Source: Dactylorhiza incarnata (lineage: Eukaryota > Streptophyta > Magnoliopsida > Asparagales > Orchidaceae). From it: DNA of 64,000 nt. The position numbers and the translations under genes are program-made. The notes under the pieces are model-generated. The model saw only the letters and a list, made by a program, of their open reading frames with translations. It ran no database searches and had not been told where the DNA came from. Location: assembly GCA_033032865.1 (NCBI GenBank), contig JAWHQI010000263.1, forward strand, positions 1,178,001 through 1,242,000. Direction: 5' to 3'. The number at the start of each line of letters is the position of its first letter. Within the stretch, counting starts at the first letter, position 1. Shown piece after piece: positions 44,051 to 55,200 of the stretch.

Positions 44051-46128
44051 CTAGTTGTTTTTGACCCAGACTACCTTGTGTCCTTTTGTCTTATCACAAA
44101 ATTCAGAAATAAAGGATATTTCAGGCTGATCCTTATAGCCTTGTGGGTGGAATCTCCTTGGAGGTATTACCCACTCAGTAAAAGGATTTTTAGCATATTT
44201 AGAATTAGAAATCTTAGAACTTTCTGTATAATATCTGTTCGACAAATTTGGGTAAATTCGTCGACCGCCGTTCGACGAATGTGCATGATTTTGTCGAGCG
44301 TCGTCCATATGATAACTATACTGAAAGTCTGTTCTCAGTTTTCGTCGATCTCGGTTCGACAGATTTGAATCTTTTTGTCGAGCTTCGTTCGATGAATTCT
44401 TCTGAATTCTTTTATTCTTAATATTCTTGCTTGAAATATCTTTATTGGCTTCAGTAGCCTCTTTGCCTTTAGCAGAGACGAATTTTATGGGTGTAAAGAG
44501 GATATTTTTCTTAATTAGAGGTGGCTCACTTGATGAAGCACCCAAGCCCAGTTTGCTATTGAGTCTAGCATTGACAGTGCTTGTGATGTTCATCAGTTTG
44601 ATACTTCTCCCATTTAGGGATTCTTCAAATCTCTTGGCCTCAGATAATTTATTATCAATGAGAATAGTATGTTCTCTGGAGGCTGCCAACTCTTTCTTAA
44701 GAGTAGCATTTTCTTCACTTAAGTTATTCATTTCAGCTAGCTTAAGTCTGAGTGAGATTATTTCCTTCTCAGATTTAATTAAGTCTAGGCAAAGAACTTT
44801 GAATTCATCCTTGAATTCAATGGAAGTAAAATCAAAGTTAGCTATTACTTGATCAGCATCATCTTCTGCTTCTGATTCTGATTTCTCTTCATCAGAATTG
44901 TTGGCTGAGGCATTGATTGCCATCATGCAGAAATTCTTCTCTTCTTCATCTTCATTGGAGCTGGATGAAGAAGCATATCCTGACTCATTGTCTGAGTCAT
45001 AAATGGCCATTAAGCATTGGTCATTTTCTTTTGTTTCTTCATCATCAGAAAAGCATGATAAAGTTTCTGATTCAGATTCTGTTTCACTCCAGGATTTTGC
45101 TACAAATCCTCTCCCCTTCTTTTTGTGATTGTGGGAGGAAGATTTGCTGGAGTTTCTCTTTTCTTCCTTTTCTTTTCTCTTTTCCTTCTTGTCCTTCTTA
45201 TTTTGATTTTCTGACAATCAGGTGCAATGTGTCCTGGTTTCCTGCAACCAAAATATAGAATTTCATTAGCATGATTTTTGTCATACCTTAGCTTGTCATA
45301 GCTTCTGGATAACTTTTTCTTGATGTCTTTCTTAGCCATCTTGTAAAATCTTTTGGCTATCAGACTCATGATCTCCTCATTGTCAGGAGTTTTTCCTTCT
45401 TCTGCAACAGCTGCTTTGAAAGCTATGCTCTTTTCTTTCCTTGTTGCTGGAGATGTAGTGGATGATTCTGCTTCCCTGGACTTGATGAGCTGCTCATAAG
45501 ATTTGAGCTTGACCAACAGTGCTTCTGTGGTGATCTCATTGAGACTCCTGACATCCTTGATTGGCTAGATTCTTGAGTCTCATGTGCTGGGGAAGCACAT
45601 TAAGATCTTGTCATTTATTTCAGTGATAGAAATCACTTTGTCCAAGGTCTTCAGCTCATTTATTATGAGACTGAGTCTGTTGTACATGTCAGCCACTGTC
45701 TCTGTGTCTCCTTTCTTGAAGTTTTCATACAGAGAGATCAAGTGTGATCTTCTGTCTTTTCTCTCATCTGCAGAACCTGCAACCATGTTATTTAGTGAGA
45801 TCCAAATCTCTCTGGCTGAAGTACATTCAACCACTTTTTGAAATATGCCATCAGACATAGTTTGAGCCAATATGTTCATGGCCTTAGCATATGCATTTCT
45901 TTGCTTCTTTTGAGTTTCTGTCCACTCAGGAGGTGGGACATCATGATTATCTCTTGTAGCTTCAGTGCTGGTTGATGTTGTAGGTGCTGGAGGCCCTGTC
46001 AGAATAACATTAAAAATCTCTTCATCAATGGAGTTCATATAAAGCCTAATCCTTGCTTTCCAAAGTGCAAACTTGCTAAGGTTGCACATTGGAGGTCTTG
46101 TGCTTGAGTATTCCTTGTTTTGTGCCAT
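44051..46128 (-). pseudogene. gag: Element C gag, with stops and a damaged zinc knuckle
   Basis: ATG at 46128 and a capsid homologous to element D. Trp codons of the conserved 'W-DSRI-W' segment are TGA (45580-45582) and TAG (about 45565). The nucleocapsid knuckle reads YFGCRKPGHIAPDC (about 45275-45233), so the first Cys of C-X2-C-X4-H-X4-C is Tyr. A frameshift near 45217 leads into a 388-codon frame: Lys-rich, then acidic Ser/Glu repeats, then a heptad-like coiled-coil (about 44840-44600). Its 3' codons (44228-44402) contain TTCGAC/GTCGAA palindromes like those in the LTR. Dead copy. Confidence 0.9.
44228..44402 (-). repeat. TTCGAC palindrome array inside element C gag
   Basis: Six or more GTCGA/TCGAC units, including GTCGACCGCCGTTCGAC, are read through in frame near the gag C-terminus. 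This is the same relative position as the TCGACG array of element D gag. Confidence 0.85.
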
Positions 46129-46225
46129 GAGTTTTTAACAAAAAAAAGATAAACAAAAACTCTAGATAAATTTAAGATCTAATTGATCTTTGTGATTCAG
46201 GTGTTAGCCTGTAAAGAATCAACCT

Positions 46226-46237
46226 CCTCTGATACCA
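46226..46237 (-). other. Element C primer binding site (initiator tRNA-Met)
   Basis: The minus strand reads TGGTATCAGAGG, two bases after the LTR end TTTCA, confirming the minus orientation. Confidence 0.93.
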
Positions 46238-46239
46238 AT

Positions 46240-47809
46240 TGAAAGTGGAGGTTAGATCTTAAGTTACTCTAGAGGGGGGTGAATAGAGTATTAAAACTTT
46301 TTATTAGTTTTTAAAGCGGAATTAAAATACTGATGTATATATATGTGTAATGCAGAGTGTGTTATATAATTTGAATAAAGAAAAGCACACATCACAGAAA
46401 CAATACAAAAAAAAAACACAAGCACAGGGGACACATGGAATTATAGTAGTTTCCCAATAAATCTGGGTACGTCTACTCTTCTACCACAACTGGTAGGATA
46501 TCCACTAGGAGCTTTTGATAAGGTGTCCACACACCACAGAGCTTTTGATAAGGTGCTCAAGACCAGGTTTTTTTTTTGATAAGGTGTCCACACACCAATA
46601 AGCTTTTGATAAAGTGCTTAAAAACCACACAAGGATTTTTTGATAAGGTGTCTTGCCACCACTGTGTAAACTTTTGAAGGGAGAATTAACCCTGTACAAG
46701 ATAAGGTAAGAAGGTTTAGAGTGTTCTTCTCTGTCAATATTTCTGAGAGAAGACAAAGGGTGTTGAGGATGAAAGCTCCCCCTATCTGTTTGGAGTTGTT
46801 GACAGCTTGAGGATGAAGCTTTCACTAAAACAAAAATCTTCTGTAGCAGATTAATCTGGAAGAAGTAAATCTTCAGATTGTTGTTACTCTTTGGAAGATT
46901 TGAACTTGCAGCAGATCTGAGAGAATGAATGTTGTTCTCAGAAAGATGAAGATGCTGCCTTTTGGAAGAAGAAGAAGACTGAAAGTATATGTTCTCTGTA
47001 TGTTTATTCTTCTTCTGCTTTCTCTAATCCTTCTGTATTCTTGTTGTTCTAAAGGAACTGTATTTTTAAGAGACTTAGAAAAATAACTGTGAAAAATCTG
47101 TGTCACTCAAAAGGAGTACTACTGTTTTTGTATATACTTCCTTCTTTGATAGATTTCTGATTTTGAAATTCAAATCATCTGTTTTTAAGAAATATATTAT
47201 TCTGGCTTAAATCCTTCTTGGAACTGTAATAGCCACCAAAACGATTTTGGCAGGTCCTTTTTGATTCCTTTGTCGTGAAAGATGTCGTAGCATTAAATGT
47301 CAACGGCTATTCTTGTCTTGGAATAGAAGGAATAAAAGAATATAATAATAAATGAATAAGATATCCTTACTAAACTGACTGAATACGTCCAAAAGTACTT
47401 GAATAGATCCGTTAAGGTCGTCGATCTGTGTTCAGAGAGTTGATAAAATAACTGATATAAATAATCTGGACGTGTATTTGTCGAACTGAGCTTTAATATA
47501 GAATTTGTCGAGCTCTGGCTGGAATTCGTCGAACGCTGCTTGTCATTTGTCGAACGCTGCTCAGAGAATGTTGAGCACTGGATCTGGCTATAATTCTTCA
47601 GTCTGCTGAGAAGAATTTGTCGAACGAAGCTAGACATTCGTTGAACGCCACTCGACATTTGTCGAATGCTGGGAACTTAAATTTTCCTTAAGTTCTAGCT
47701 AATCAATCAGCCTAAAGACTTGACCATTAAGCTATACAGTGGGGTCAACTTGATCCTTAGTTAAAACATAGTGATCCTAGCCCAAAATAGTAATAAGGTT
47801 GCTCCAACA
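46240..47809 (-). repeat. Element C 5' LTR (right copy)
   Basis: 1570 bp, matching 14267-15860. It carries the palindrome cluster at 47418-47668 and a G6 run where the other copy has G23. It also holds a 'cttttgataaggtg' repeated motif (46510-46655) in at least five copies that both LTRs share. Confidence 0.94.
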
Positions 47810-47814
47810 CAGGG

Positions 47815-49545
47815 AGCCGAGCTCAACTGGAGGTGTAGGAAACTCCACACCAAACAGGGAGCCGAGCTCACCTAGAGGTGGAGGAAACTCCACACTTAAC
47901 AGGCAGCCGAGCTCACCTGGAGGTGGAGGAACTCAACACCTAACAGGGAGCTGAGCTCACCTGGAGGTGGAGGAACTCAACACCTAACAGGGACCGAGCT
48001 CACCTGGAGGTGGAGGAAACTCCACACCTAACAGGGAGCCGAGCTCACCTGGAGGTGGAGGAACTCAACACCTAACATGGAGTCGAGCTCACTTGGAGGT
48101 GGAGGAACTCAATACCTAACATGGAGCCGAGCTCACCTGGAGGTGGAGGAAACTCCACACTTAACAGGGAGCCGAGCTCACCTGGAGGTGGAGGAACTCA
48201 ACACCTAACAGCGAGCCGAGCTCACATGGAGGTGGAGGAAACTCCACACCTAACAGGGAGCCGAGTTAACCTGGAGGTGGAGGAACTCAACACCTAACAG
48301 GGATCCGAGCTCACCTGTAGGTGGAGGAAACTCCACACCTAACAGGGAGCCGAGCTCACCTGGAGGTGGAGAAACTCCACACCTAACAGGGAGCCGAGCT
48401 CACATGGAGGTGGAGGAACTCAACACCTAACAGGGAGCCGAGCTCACCTGGAGGTGGAGGAAACTCCACACCTAACAGGGAGCCGAGCTCACCTGGAGGT
48501 GGAGGAACTCAACACCTAACAGGGAGCCGAGCTCACCTGGAGGTGGAGTAACTCAACACCTAACAGGGAGCCGAGCTCACCTGGAGGTGGAGAAAATCAA
48601 CACCTAACAGGGAGCCGAGCTCACCTGGAGGTGGAAGAAACTCCACACCTAACAGGGAGACGAGCTCACCTGGAGGTGGAGAAAATCAACACCTAACAGG
48701 GAGCCGAGCTCACCTGGAGGTGGAGGAAACTCCACACCTAACAGGGAGCCAAACTCACCTGGAGGTGGTGGAAACTCCACACCTAACAGGGAGCCGAGCT
48801 CACCTGGAGGTGGAGGAACTCAACACCTAACAAGGAGCCGAGCTCACCTGAAGGTGGAGGAACTCAACACCTAACAGGGAGCCGAGCTCACCTAGAGGTG
48901 GAGGAACTCAACACCTAACAGGGATCCGAGCTCACCTAGAGGTGGAGGAAACTCCACACCTAACAGGGAGCCGAGCTCACCTGGAGGTGGAGGAAACTCC
49001 ACACCTAACAGGGAGCCGAGCTCACCTGGAGGTGGAGGAACTCAACACCTAAGAGGGAGCCGAGCTCACCTGGAGGTGGAGGAAACTCCACACCTAACAG
49101 GAAGCCAAGCTCACCTGGAGGTGGAGGAACTCAACACCTAACAGAGAGCCGAGCTCACCTGGAGGTGGAGGAAACTCAACGCCTAACAGGGAGCCGAGCT
49201 CACCTGGAGGTGGAGGAAGTCAACACCTAACAGTGAGCCGAGCTCACCTGGAGGTGGAGGAACTCAACACCTAACAGGGAGCCGAGCTCACCTGGAGGAG
49301 GAGGAAACTCCAAACCTAACAGGGAGCAGAGCTCACCTGGAGGTTGGGGAACTCAACACCTAATAGGGAGCTGAGCTCACCTGGAGGTGGAGGAAACTCC
49401 ACACCTAACAAGGAGCCGAGCTCACCTGGAGGTGGAGGAACTCAACACCTAATAGGGAGACGAGCTCACCTGGAGGTGGAGGAACTCAACACTTTTTCAA
49501 TTCAACTGGGGGTGGAATGCTCATCCACATCCTAGGGGCCTAGCT
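47815..49545. repeat. Element B tandem array, right part
   Basis: About 38 copies of the 44/45-bp unit continue from the left part (13195-14266), with scattered substitutions. It begins right after the 'caggg' duplication of element C and decays near 49500 into 'ctggaggcggaggagctcat' relics up to 49760. ORFs in it are artefacts. Confidence 0.93.
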
Positions 49546-49834
49546 TGCCTGGAGGCGGAGGAGCTCATCATCTTTCCAAGTCACTTAGTCAAGCAGCGAG
49601 TCGACCCGATGAGTCTCCCATCTGCTGGCATGACTGAGCTCGGAGAATGGTCTCTAGTCCGGGATCTTACCATCTGGGGGCGGAGTACCCATCCACATCC
49701 TAGGTTCTTCTTACCTTCACCTGGAGGTAGAGGAACTCAACACATTCCCAATCCAGTTACCATAGGTGTTACCTGAAACCTTTTTCACTCATCATCGAGG
49801 AGTTACATGCTTATTACAACGCGACCCTCTGGGC

Positions 49835-49993
49835 CTACTTGGTCACATGCACACTGACCATCTCCTTCATTACCTCCTTCATCTTCTTTGTCTTTTTATT
49901 CCTTTTCTTTCTCCTGGTCCATCCTGCTTCCCTTGTCAACGGTCGCGACCTATTGGGAGGAGGTGAGTTCCTTGGCCCTTTGCTTCTAGCCAT
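49835..49993 (-). CDS. Short basic ORF near the element B 5' end (possible gag-start relic)
   Basis: A 52-codon ORF starts at an ATG 54 bp inside the right LTR on the minus strand. It is strongly basic (starts 'MARSKGPRNSPPPNRSRPLT', later Arg/Lys-rich). Its position is where a gag start would be if B is minus-oriented. I recognise no domain, and it may be a chance ORF. It is the only candidate coding sequence in B. Confidence 0.25.
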   Translation of the reverse strand: MARSKGPRNSPPPNRSRPLTREAGWTRRKKRNKKTKKMKEVMKEMVSVHVTK

Positions 49994-50027
49994 GAGACTT
50001 GCTCAGAGCTTTCCGAACTAGCTGCGT

Positions 50028-50044
50028 CCACACTCACCGCACCA
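50028..50044 (-). other. Candidate primer binding site of element B
   Basis: The minus strand reads TGGTGCGGTGAGTGTGG, 3 bp after the LTR edge. It starts TGG as a tRNA-primed site must, but I cannot name the tRNA. Confidence 0.35.
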
Positions 50045-50047
50045 GAA

Positions 50048-50940
50048 TATTGAAACCAGAGAACTGGTCTCGACGTTCGAAAGGGAGATGCAGCTAACCC
50101 TTACTTGACCCAAGCTAGACCCTTGACCAGTAACTAAGAACTAAAGAACCTTGCCCTTGAAGAACACCTAAGTCCGCAAACAGACCCCTTAAGCTGCAGC
50201 GTGGAGGTCCCACCACACACCCGGAAGCTCACAAGGAACTTCCCCTCCCAAGCTAATGCTGAGCCTGGGCACCTTGGAGGGCACTAAAAGTCACCTCACC
50301 TTCCACCTTCAATGACAGGGAGAGGGAGGGGTAGTGCTTGCTCATAACACTCACGCGAGGGAGGGAGGGGGGGAACCAACATCCCTTCCCAAGGTGCCCA
50401 TGGGAGTCTATTTATAGACTTCCCAAAATTAGGTTGCGGATAGCCAAAAATCTACTATCCGCAGCTCAACAACTAACCTGAACGACCAAAATAGGAGGAG
50501 GGAGAGTGAAGCTTGAGACCTCCACTCCCCCCTTGCTGGGGGGCAGGAGAGTGGACCGAATGGTCCATTGCCTGGGCTTGGGCGAGTGGACCACTTGGTC
50601 CACTATCCTCAGGGGCGAGTGGACCCATGGTCCACTCCCCTGAGTGCCCGGGGAGAGTGGACCACAGGTCCACTCGCCCCTCACCCTAGGCGAGTGGACC
50701 ATGGTCCACTCTCCACCCCTGGGCGAGTGGACTATAGGTCCACTCTCCCGGGGCTTGGGAGAGTGGACCACTAGGTCCACTCGCACAGGAAGTGGACTTC
50801 CGGTCCACTTCCTCCCCCCTAGGACTGCATCTTTGATCCCTACGGCCTCCAGTTGGTCGATCTTTTGCGTCATGGTCACCCTCTCTATCCCGACCTCATC
50901 CGCGTTGGGTCACACTGACTCAGAAAATATGAGGGTTGTA
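50048..50940 (-). repeat. Element B right LTR
   Basis: 893 bp, uninterrupted, from 'tattgaaaccagag' to 'gagggttgta'. Palindrome cluster at 50545-50820, including GAGTGGACCATGGTCCACTC. The minus strand near 50879-50830 reads as a short coding-like stretch ('MTQKIDQLEAVGIKDAV') also present in the left LTR. The LTR lacks canonical TG..CA ends. Confidence 0.87.
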
Positions 50941-53900
50941 TAGGCAATTTGGCGCAATTAAGCATCATATGACCCTCCCATGACCCACTTCTTCTTGGAG
51001 TGAGTCCATAGTGCCTAAGAGAGCGATGTGGTTCAGCCACATTGAAAAGTTAGAGCTTGGATCAAGCCCAAACCCAATTCCAAGCCAATTAGATTTGGCT
51101 CAACCCCACCTAATCAAGCTCACAAGGGGGTTGGTTTGCCTTGGACCCAATTGGGACCAAGGGGAGGCTCAACGAAGTGGTGGCCGGCCACCACCAAAAA
51201 TGAATTCAAGGAGAATTCATGGAGGGGTGGCCACTTAGCCACCACTCCCTAATTCCTGGCCTGCCCTCGACCCTCCCAAGGAGATTCCAGCAGAATTGGG
51301 CTGAGTTGGCTGCTGTTGAGAGGAGGGAGGAGAGAGATCCACCAAGTGGCCGGCCACATTAATGGTTAAGCTCCAAATAATTCAAATGGGCTTGAAATTC
51401 CCCCTGCCCTGGCCGACAATTGATGAGAGGAGTGGAACCCTGCTGAGCTGGAGTTGTAGCAGTGGCTGCTGAAGGAGGTGCCGACCTTGGTGAAATCACC
51501 AAGAATGGCAGCCAACAAACAAAGCCCCCTCAGCCTTGTCCACCGTTACCATTAGCTTTAGAATCGAGAGAGGAGAGAAAGCCCCCTGCTAACTAGAAGA
51601 ATTGATCTCAGCCGTACCCAGTCGACCATGGACGCCGAAAATGGAAATCGCATCTTCCTCCACTGCAACACCATCCGCCAAGGCCGCACTCAAGCAAGTT
51701 TCCTCCTCCCCTCCATCTGTGCTAGATTCTCCATCTCTCCCCCTGTCGATTTAGCTGAATAATGGCGATTTCAGTTTTTGTTTTATCATGCTCCAAACTG
51801 CAAAAACGAGAGGTGTCGGGGACCTCCTCCGGCCACCTTAGGCCAAACGGCCACCACCAGTCGAAAGCCCTATGTCGACTGGTGGTGGTGGCTTGGCCAT
51901 TTTGTCGGTGATGGTCGGAGCTCGCCGGAAAACAACCCGCAAAATGGCCCAGGAAGAACAAATCTAGGCCTTTGATTTCATTGGGGATGATGAACAACCA
52001 CCGTCGAATCGCGTGTGATCCCTTATACGCAGCCCAAAACATTTAATTAAATTCACTTAAATGATTTTGTCACACTTTTACCCAATTATTATAAGCTGAT
52101 TTTGAGGCCCCTAGAGGCTGAAAAACGAAAAATGTCCAGAGACAACTTATAGATCCTTGAGTCTACTTAATTTAGAAATTGAAATCAGATCAAATGATAA
52201 CCTGTAGACCCTTGTAGGTCAGATTTAGTGGGACTGGTCCAAATAGTGAACCAGTCTTACTTTTGCTTATTCCCACTTATTGGGACCTCACCAAGGCCTG
52301 AAAATTTGGGCATTGTTGAGATACATGTAGAGGCATGTACAACATGAATTTCAGAATTTTAAGGCAAAAATGTGCCATGGTTTTGTTAAACATTTACTTT
52401 TCCATGTGACACCTAGATGTAGGGTTATACATAGACAAATCCACTCAAATCTCTAGTGGATGGTAGATTAGATCAAGGATAGTCCATGACCAAAAATTGA
52501 GGTCACTTGGACTCATGCATGTTGAGATATCTACATGCAAGATCTCTAGTTATGGTGAATAGTAACCCTTTAACCCAGTGACTTATTTTGTGAAATTAAT
52601 GGAGAAATTCTCCATGCATGCCTCTGAAACCTTGGGGTTCTTGTATGTCATGAGGATGTACACTATAGATATGATTTTCATATTTTTTAGAAATTATTTT
52701 CCTAATTTTTTGAATTAACAAAAATTGTCATACTTTTAAATAAATGAAATAACTTGAATCAAAACTTTAGGGCTAAATCCAAAACTCTGGGAAATGGGTC
52801 TTTGACTTGAAATACATATTTAGGAATTTTGTTGGAATTTTTGATCACATATATTTCTCTGAAATTGATTTATTTGGATAGGCCAAATTTATTCAAGTAT
52901 GATATTTATGTCTCATATGACAATGGAAAATTATGAAATTATTCTAGTAGATTCTCTTGGTGATCTTATAGCTCTGTAAATTTTCCCAAGATTTTTAAAT
53001 GAATCTCTGCAGTAGATATCAATTTATTGAGGAAAAACCCCTTTTGTAATTAATTAATTTAAGGGGGTGAAATAGTTTTAAAATTCCAAATCTCTGGCTA
53101 TAGTGATATTTTCATGTTATGGATCTCTGGTAATTAATTCAAATCATGTTGATGAATTTATACAGTAGTCACTTTACCAATCAAGTGAAAACCCTTGTAT
53201 TTATTTAATTATGAAAATAAGGTAATATAGTTCATAAAATATTGATTCTCTCAATTTGGTAGATCTATAGTGTGACACACCTGTAGTAATTATCTCAAAT
53301 TATTTTGATGAAAATTTAGGGTAGGTCCTTCACAAACTTTGGAAAAACCCTAAATAGAATTTAATTTAATTATGGTGAAAATATTTGTTGCAAATTTATG
53401 ATTCTCTGGATTTGGTAGTTTTATAGTGTGACAAACCAGTAGTAATTATCTCAGATTATTTTGATAAAAATTTAGGGTAGGTCCTTCACAAACCTTGGAA
53501 AACCCTAAATAGAATTTAATTTAATTATGGTGAAAATAGTTGTTGCAAATTTATGATTCTCTGGATTTGGTAGTTTTATAGTGTGACAAACCAGAAGTAA
53601 TTATTTCAAATTATTTTGATAAAAATTTAGGGTAGATCCTTCACAAAGTTGAAATCTAGTTAATACCTTGAGAAATTCATAACATGAAATACAATCACTG
53701 GATTGATATGTAATTTTGTACATAGACTTTTCCTACCAGTAGGAAGCTCTGAGAATTTTGTTAGAATTTAATTTTGATTATATGTCATGCTTCCTTCACA
53801 AAGTTGAAATCTAGTTAATATCTTGAGAATTTCATAACTTGATATATACTTGCTGGATTGTGATAGAATCTTGTACCCGGACTTTTTATAACAGTATGAA

Positions 53901-54710
53901 GCCATGGAAATTATGTTAGAATTATCAACTAAGTAAACTTCATACTTCTTTCACAAGGTAGTAATTGAATTATGACTTGGGGGATTAATTAATGAAATAT
54001 AATTGTTGGAATATTATAGAAACTTGTACTTAGAACCTTGACATCAATACAAACCTCTGAAATTAAAATAACCTCATGTTAGTTATAATTCATATAGTCC
54101 CACTTGTAGGACATGTGGTTTCACTCTAAGATATGCCGGTCTACGAATAGTAGAAATTGAAAACATAGATTTGGACCCCTCCCTTATGGTCACCACCCCT
54201 AGAGTTATTAACTCTAAGAGATTTGTATATGCCTAGTTAGGTTGGAGGATTAATCACCAAAGGCAGTCATTGAAAGTAAAGACGGGGGTGTGTTTAGTAA
54301 AACTATAAATTCAGAAATTTGACAAGGACCTATTAGGGGAGGTGAAGAATGACTTAGCAAGAAGTGCAAGTTGTGATTGAGAGATAATATAAAGAAATAG
54401 TCGGTCACTTGGAATGACATGGTTCGGTGTTCAATAGAACACCGACACATGTCTGCCCGAGTCAAATGGTAATCCACCCTAGGATTTTAGAGCAATTGGA
54501 GAGCAAATGGGCATACAAGAATGTGTAGCCACTAAATAAAATAAATATCATGGAAAGGGGGATTTGGCCTTTAGTCACCATCGCATTCCCTAGTACCACC
54601 GCGAGCCCTTCACAGGGTAGTCCACGGGAAGTCCAGGATTCATCCCAAGCTTCTAAGATCAACTAGCAATAGACAAGAGTAGTAAAGTAGGAGAACTTGA
54701 AATATAATCT

Positions 54711-54731
54711 CCCCCCCCCCCCCCCCCCCCC
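54711..54731. repeat. Poly-C tract
   Basis: 21 consecutive C in the distal part of the element A 3' LTR. Confidence 0.9.
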
Positions 54732-54779
54732 AAATTTGGGATGGAATGAAGTATAGTCCAAATATAATCTCCCTCTCAA

Positions 54780-55200
54780 ATATAGTCCTGCGAGCGGTAG
54801 GCTCGAGATATAAGGAAGGACTAGAATAGTCCTGTAAGCGGTAGGCTCGAGATATAAGGAAGGACTAGGATAGTCCTGCGAGCGGTAGGCTCGAGATATA
54901 AGGAAGGACTAGGATAGTCCTGCGAGCGGTAGACTCAAGATATAAGAAATGACTAGGATATTCCTGCGAGCGGTAGGCTTGAGATATAAGGAAGGACTAG
55001 GATAGTCCTGCGAGCGGTAGACTCGAGATATAAGAAAGGACTAGGATAGTCCTGCGAGCAGTACGCTCGAGATATAAGGAAGGACTAGGATAGTCCTGCG
55101 AGCGGTAGACTCGAGATATGATATAAGGACTAGGATAGTCCTGCGAGCAGTAGGCTCGAGAAATGATATAAGGACTGGATAGTCCTGCGAGCGGTTGGCT
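54780..55200. repeat. 44-bp minisatellite in the element A LTR
   Basis: About ten copies of a 44-bp unit with core 'agtcctgcgagcggtaggct' followed by 'cgagatataaggaaggacta'. There are no unique spacers, so it is a simple tandem array. Confidence 0.93.

Larger units (their letters stand above)
14267..47809 (-). mobile_element. Element C: Sirevirus (Ty1/copia) with gag, pol and a third ORF, minus strand
   Basis: It is bounded by the 5-bp duplication 'caggg' (14262-14266 and 47810-47814) and by LTRs 14267-15860 and 46240-47809. All coding regions read on the minus strand in copia order: gag, PR, IN, RT, RNase H. A third ORF follows, as in SIRE-type elements. The integrase region is split by element D. 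Without D the element is about 11.9 kb. Several Trp codons have become stops, so it is inactive. It inserted into the tandem array of B. Confidence 0.93.
9962..50940 (-). mobile_element. Element B: non-coding LTR element filled with tandem repeats (LARD-like)
   Basis: Two roughly 0.9-kb terminal repeats (9962-13033, interrupted, and 50048-50940) enclose an internal region consisting mainly of a 44/45-bp tandem array. B interrupts the 3' LTR of A, and the 10 bp 'tataggcaat' occur at both junctions (9953-9962 and 50939-50948). No gag-pol is detectable. Minus orientation is inferred: a purine tract lies beside the left LTR (complement of 13034-13052) and a TGGTGCGGTG primer-site candidate beside the right LTR. 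Without the two nested insertions B would be about 5.3 kb. Which clade mobilised it is unknown. Confidence 0.75.

Noticed and set aside
9953..50948. Element B as a Mutator-like DNA transposon because of a 10-bp direct duplication
   Set aside because: The ends are direct LTR-like repeats of about 0.9 kb, not terminal inverted repeats, and no transposase is present.
51722..52042. 106-codon minus-strand ORF in the 3' LTR of A
   Set aside because: It lies wholly inside LTR sequence, overlaps an ORF on the other strand, and shows no domain.
54780..55200. CRISPR-like periodic array
   Set aside because: Units are contiguous 44-bp tandem copies with no unique spacers, in plant LTR DNA.
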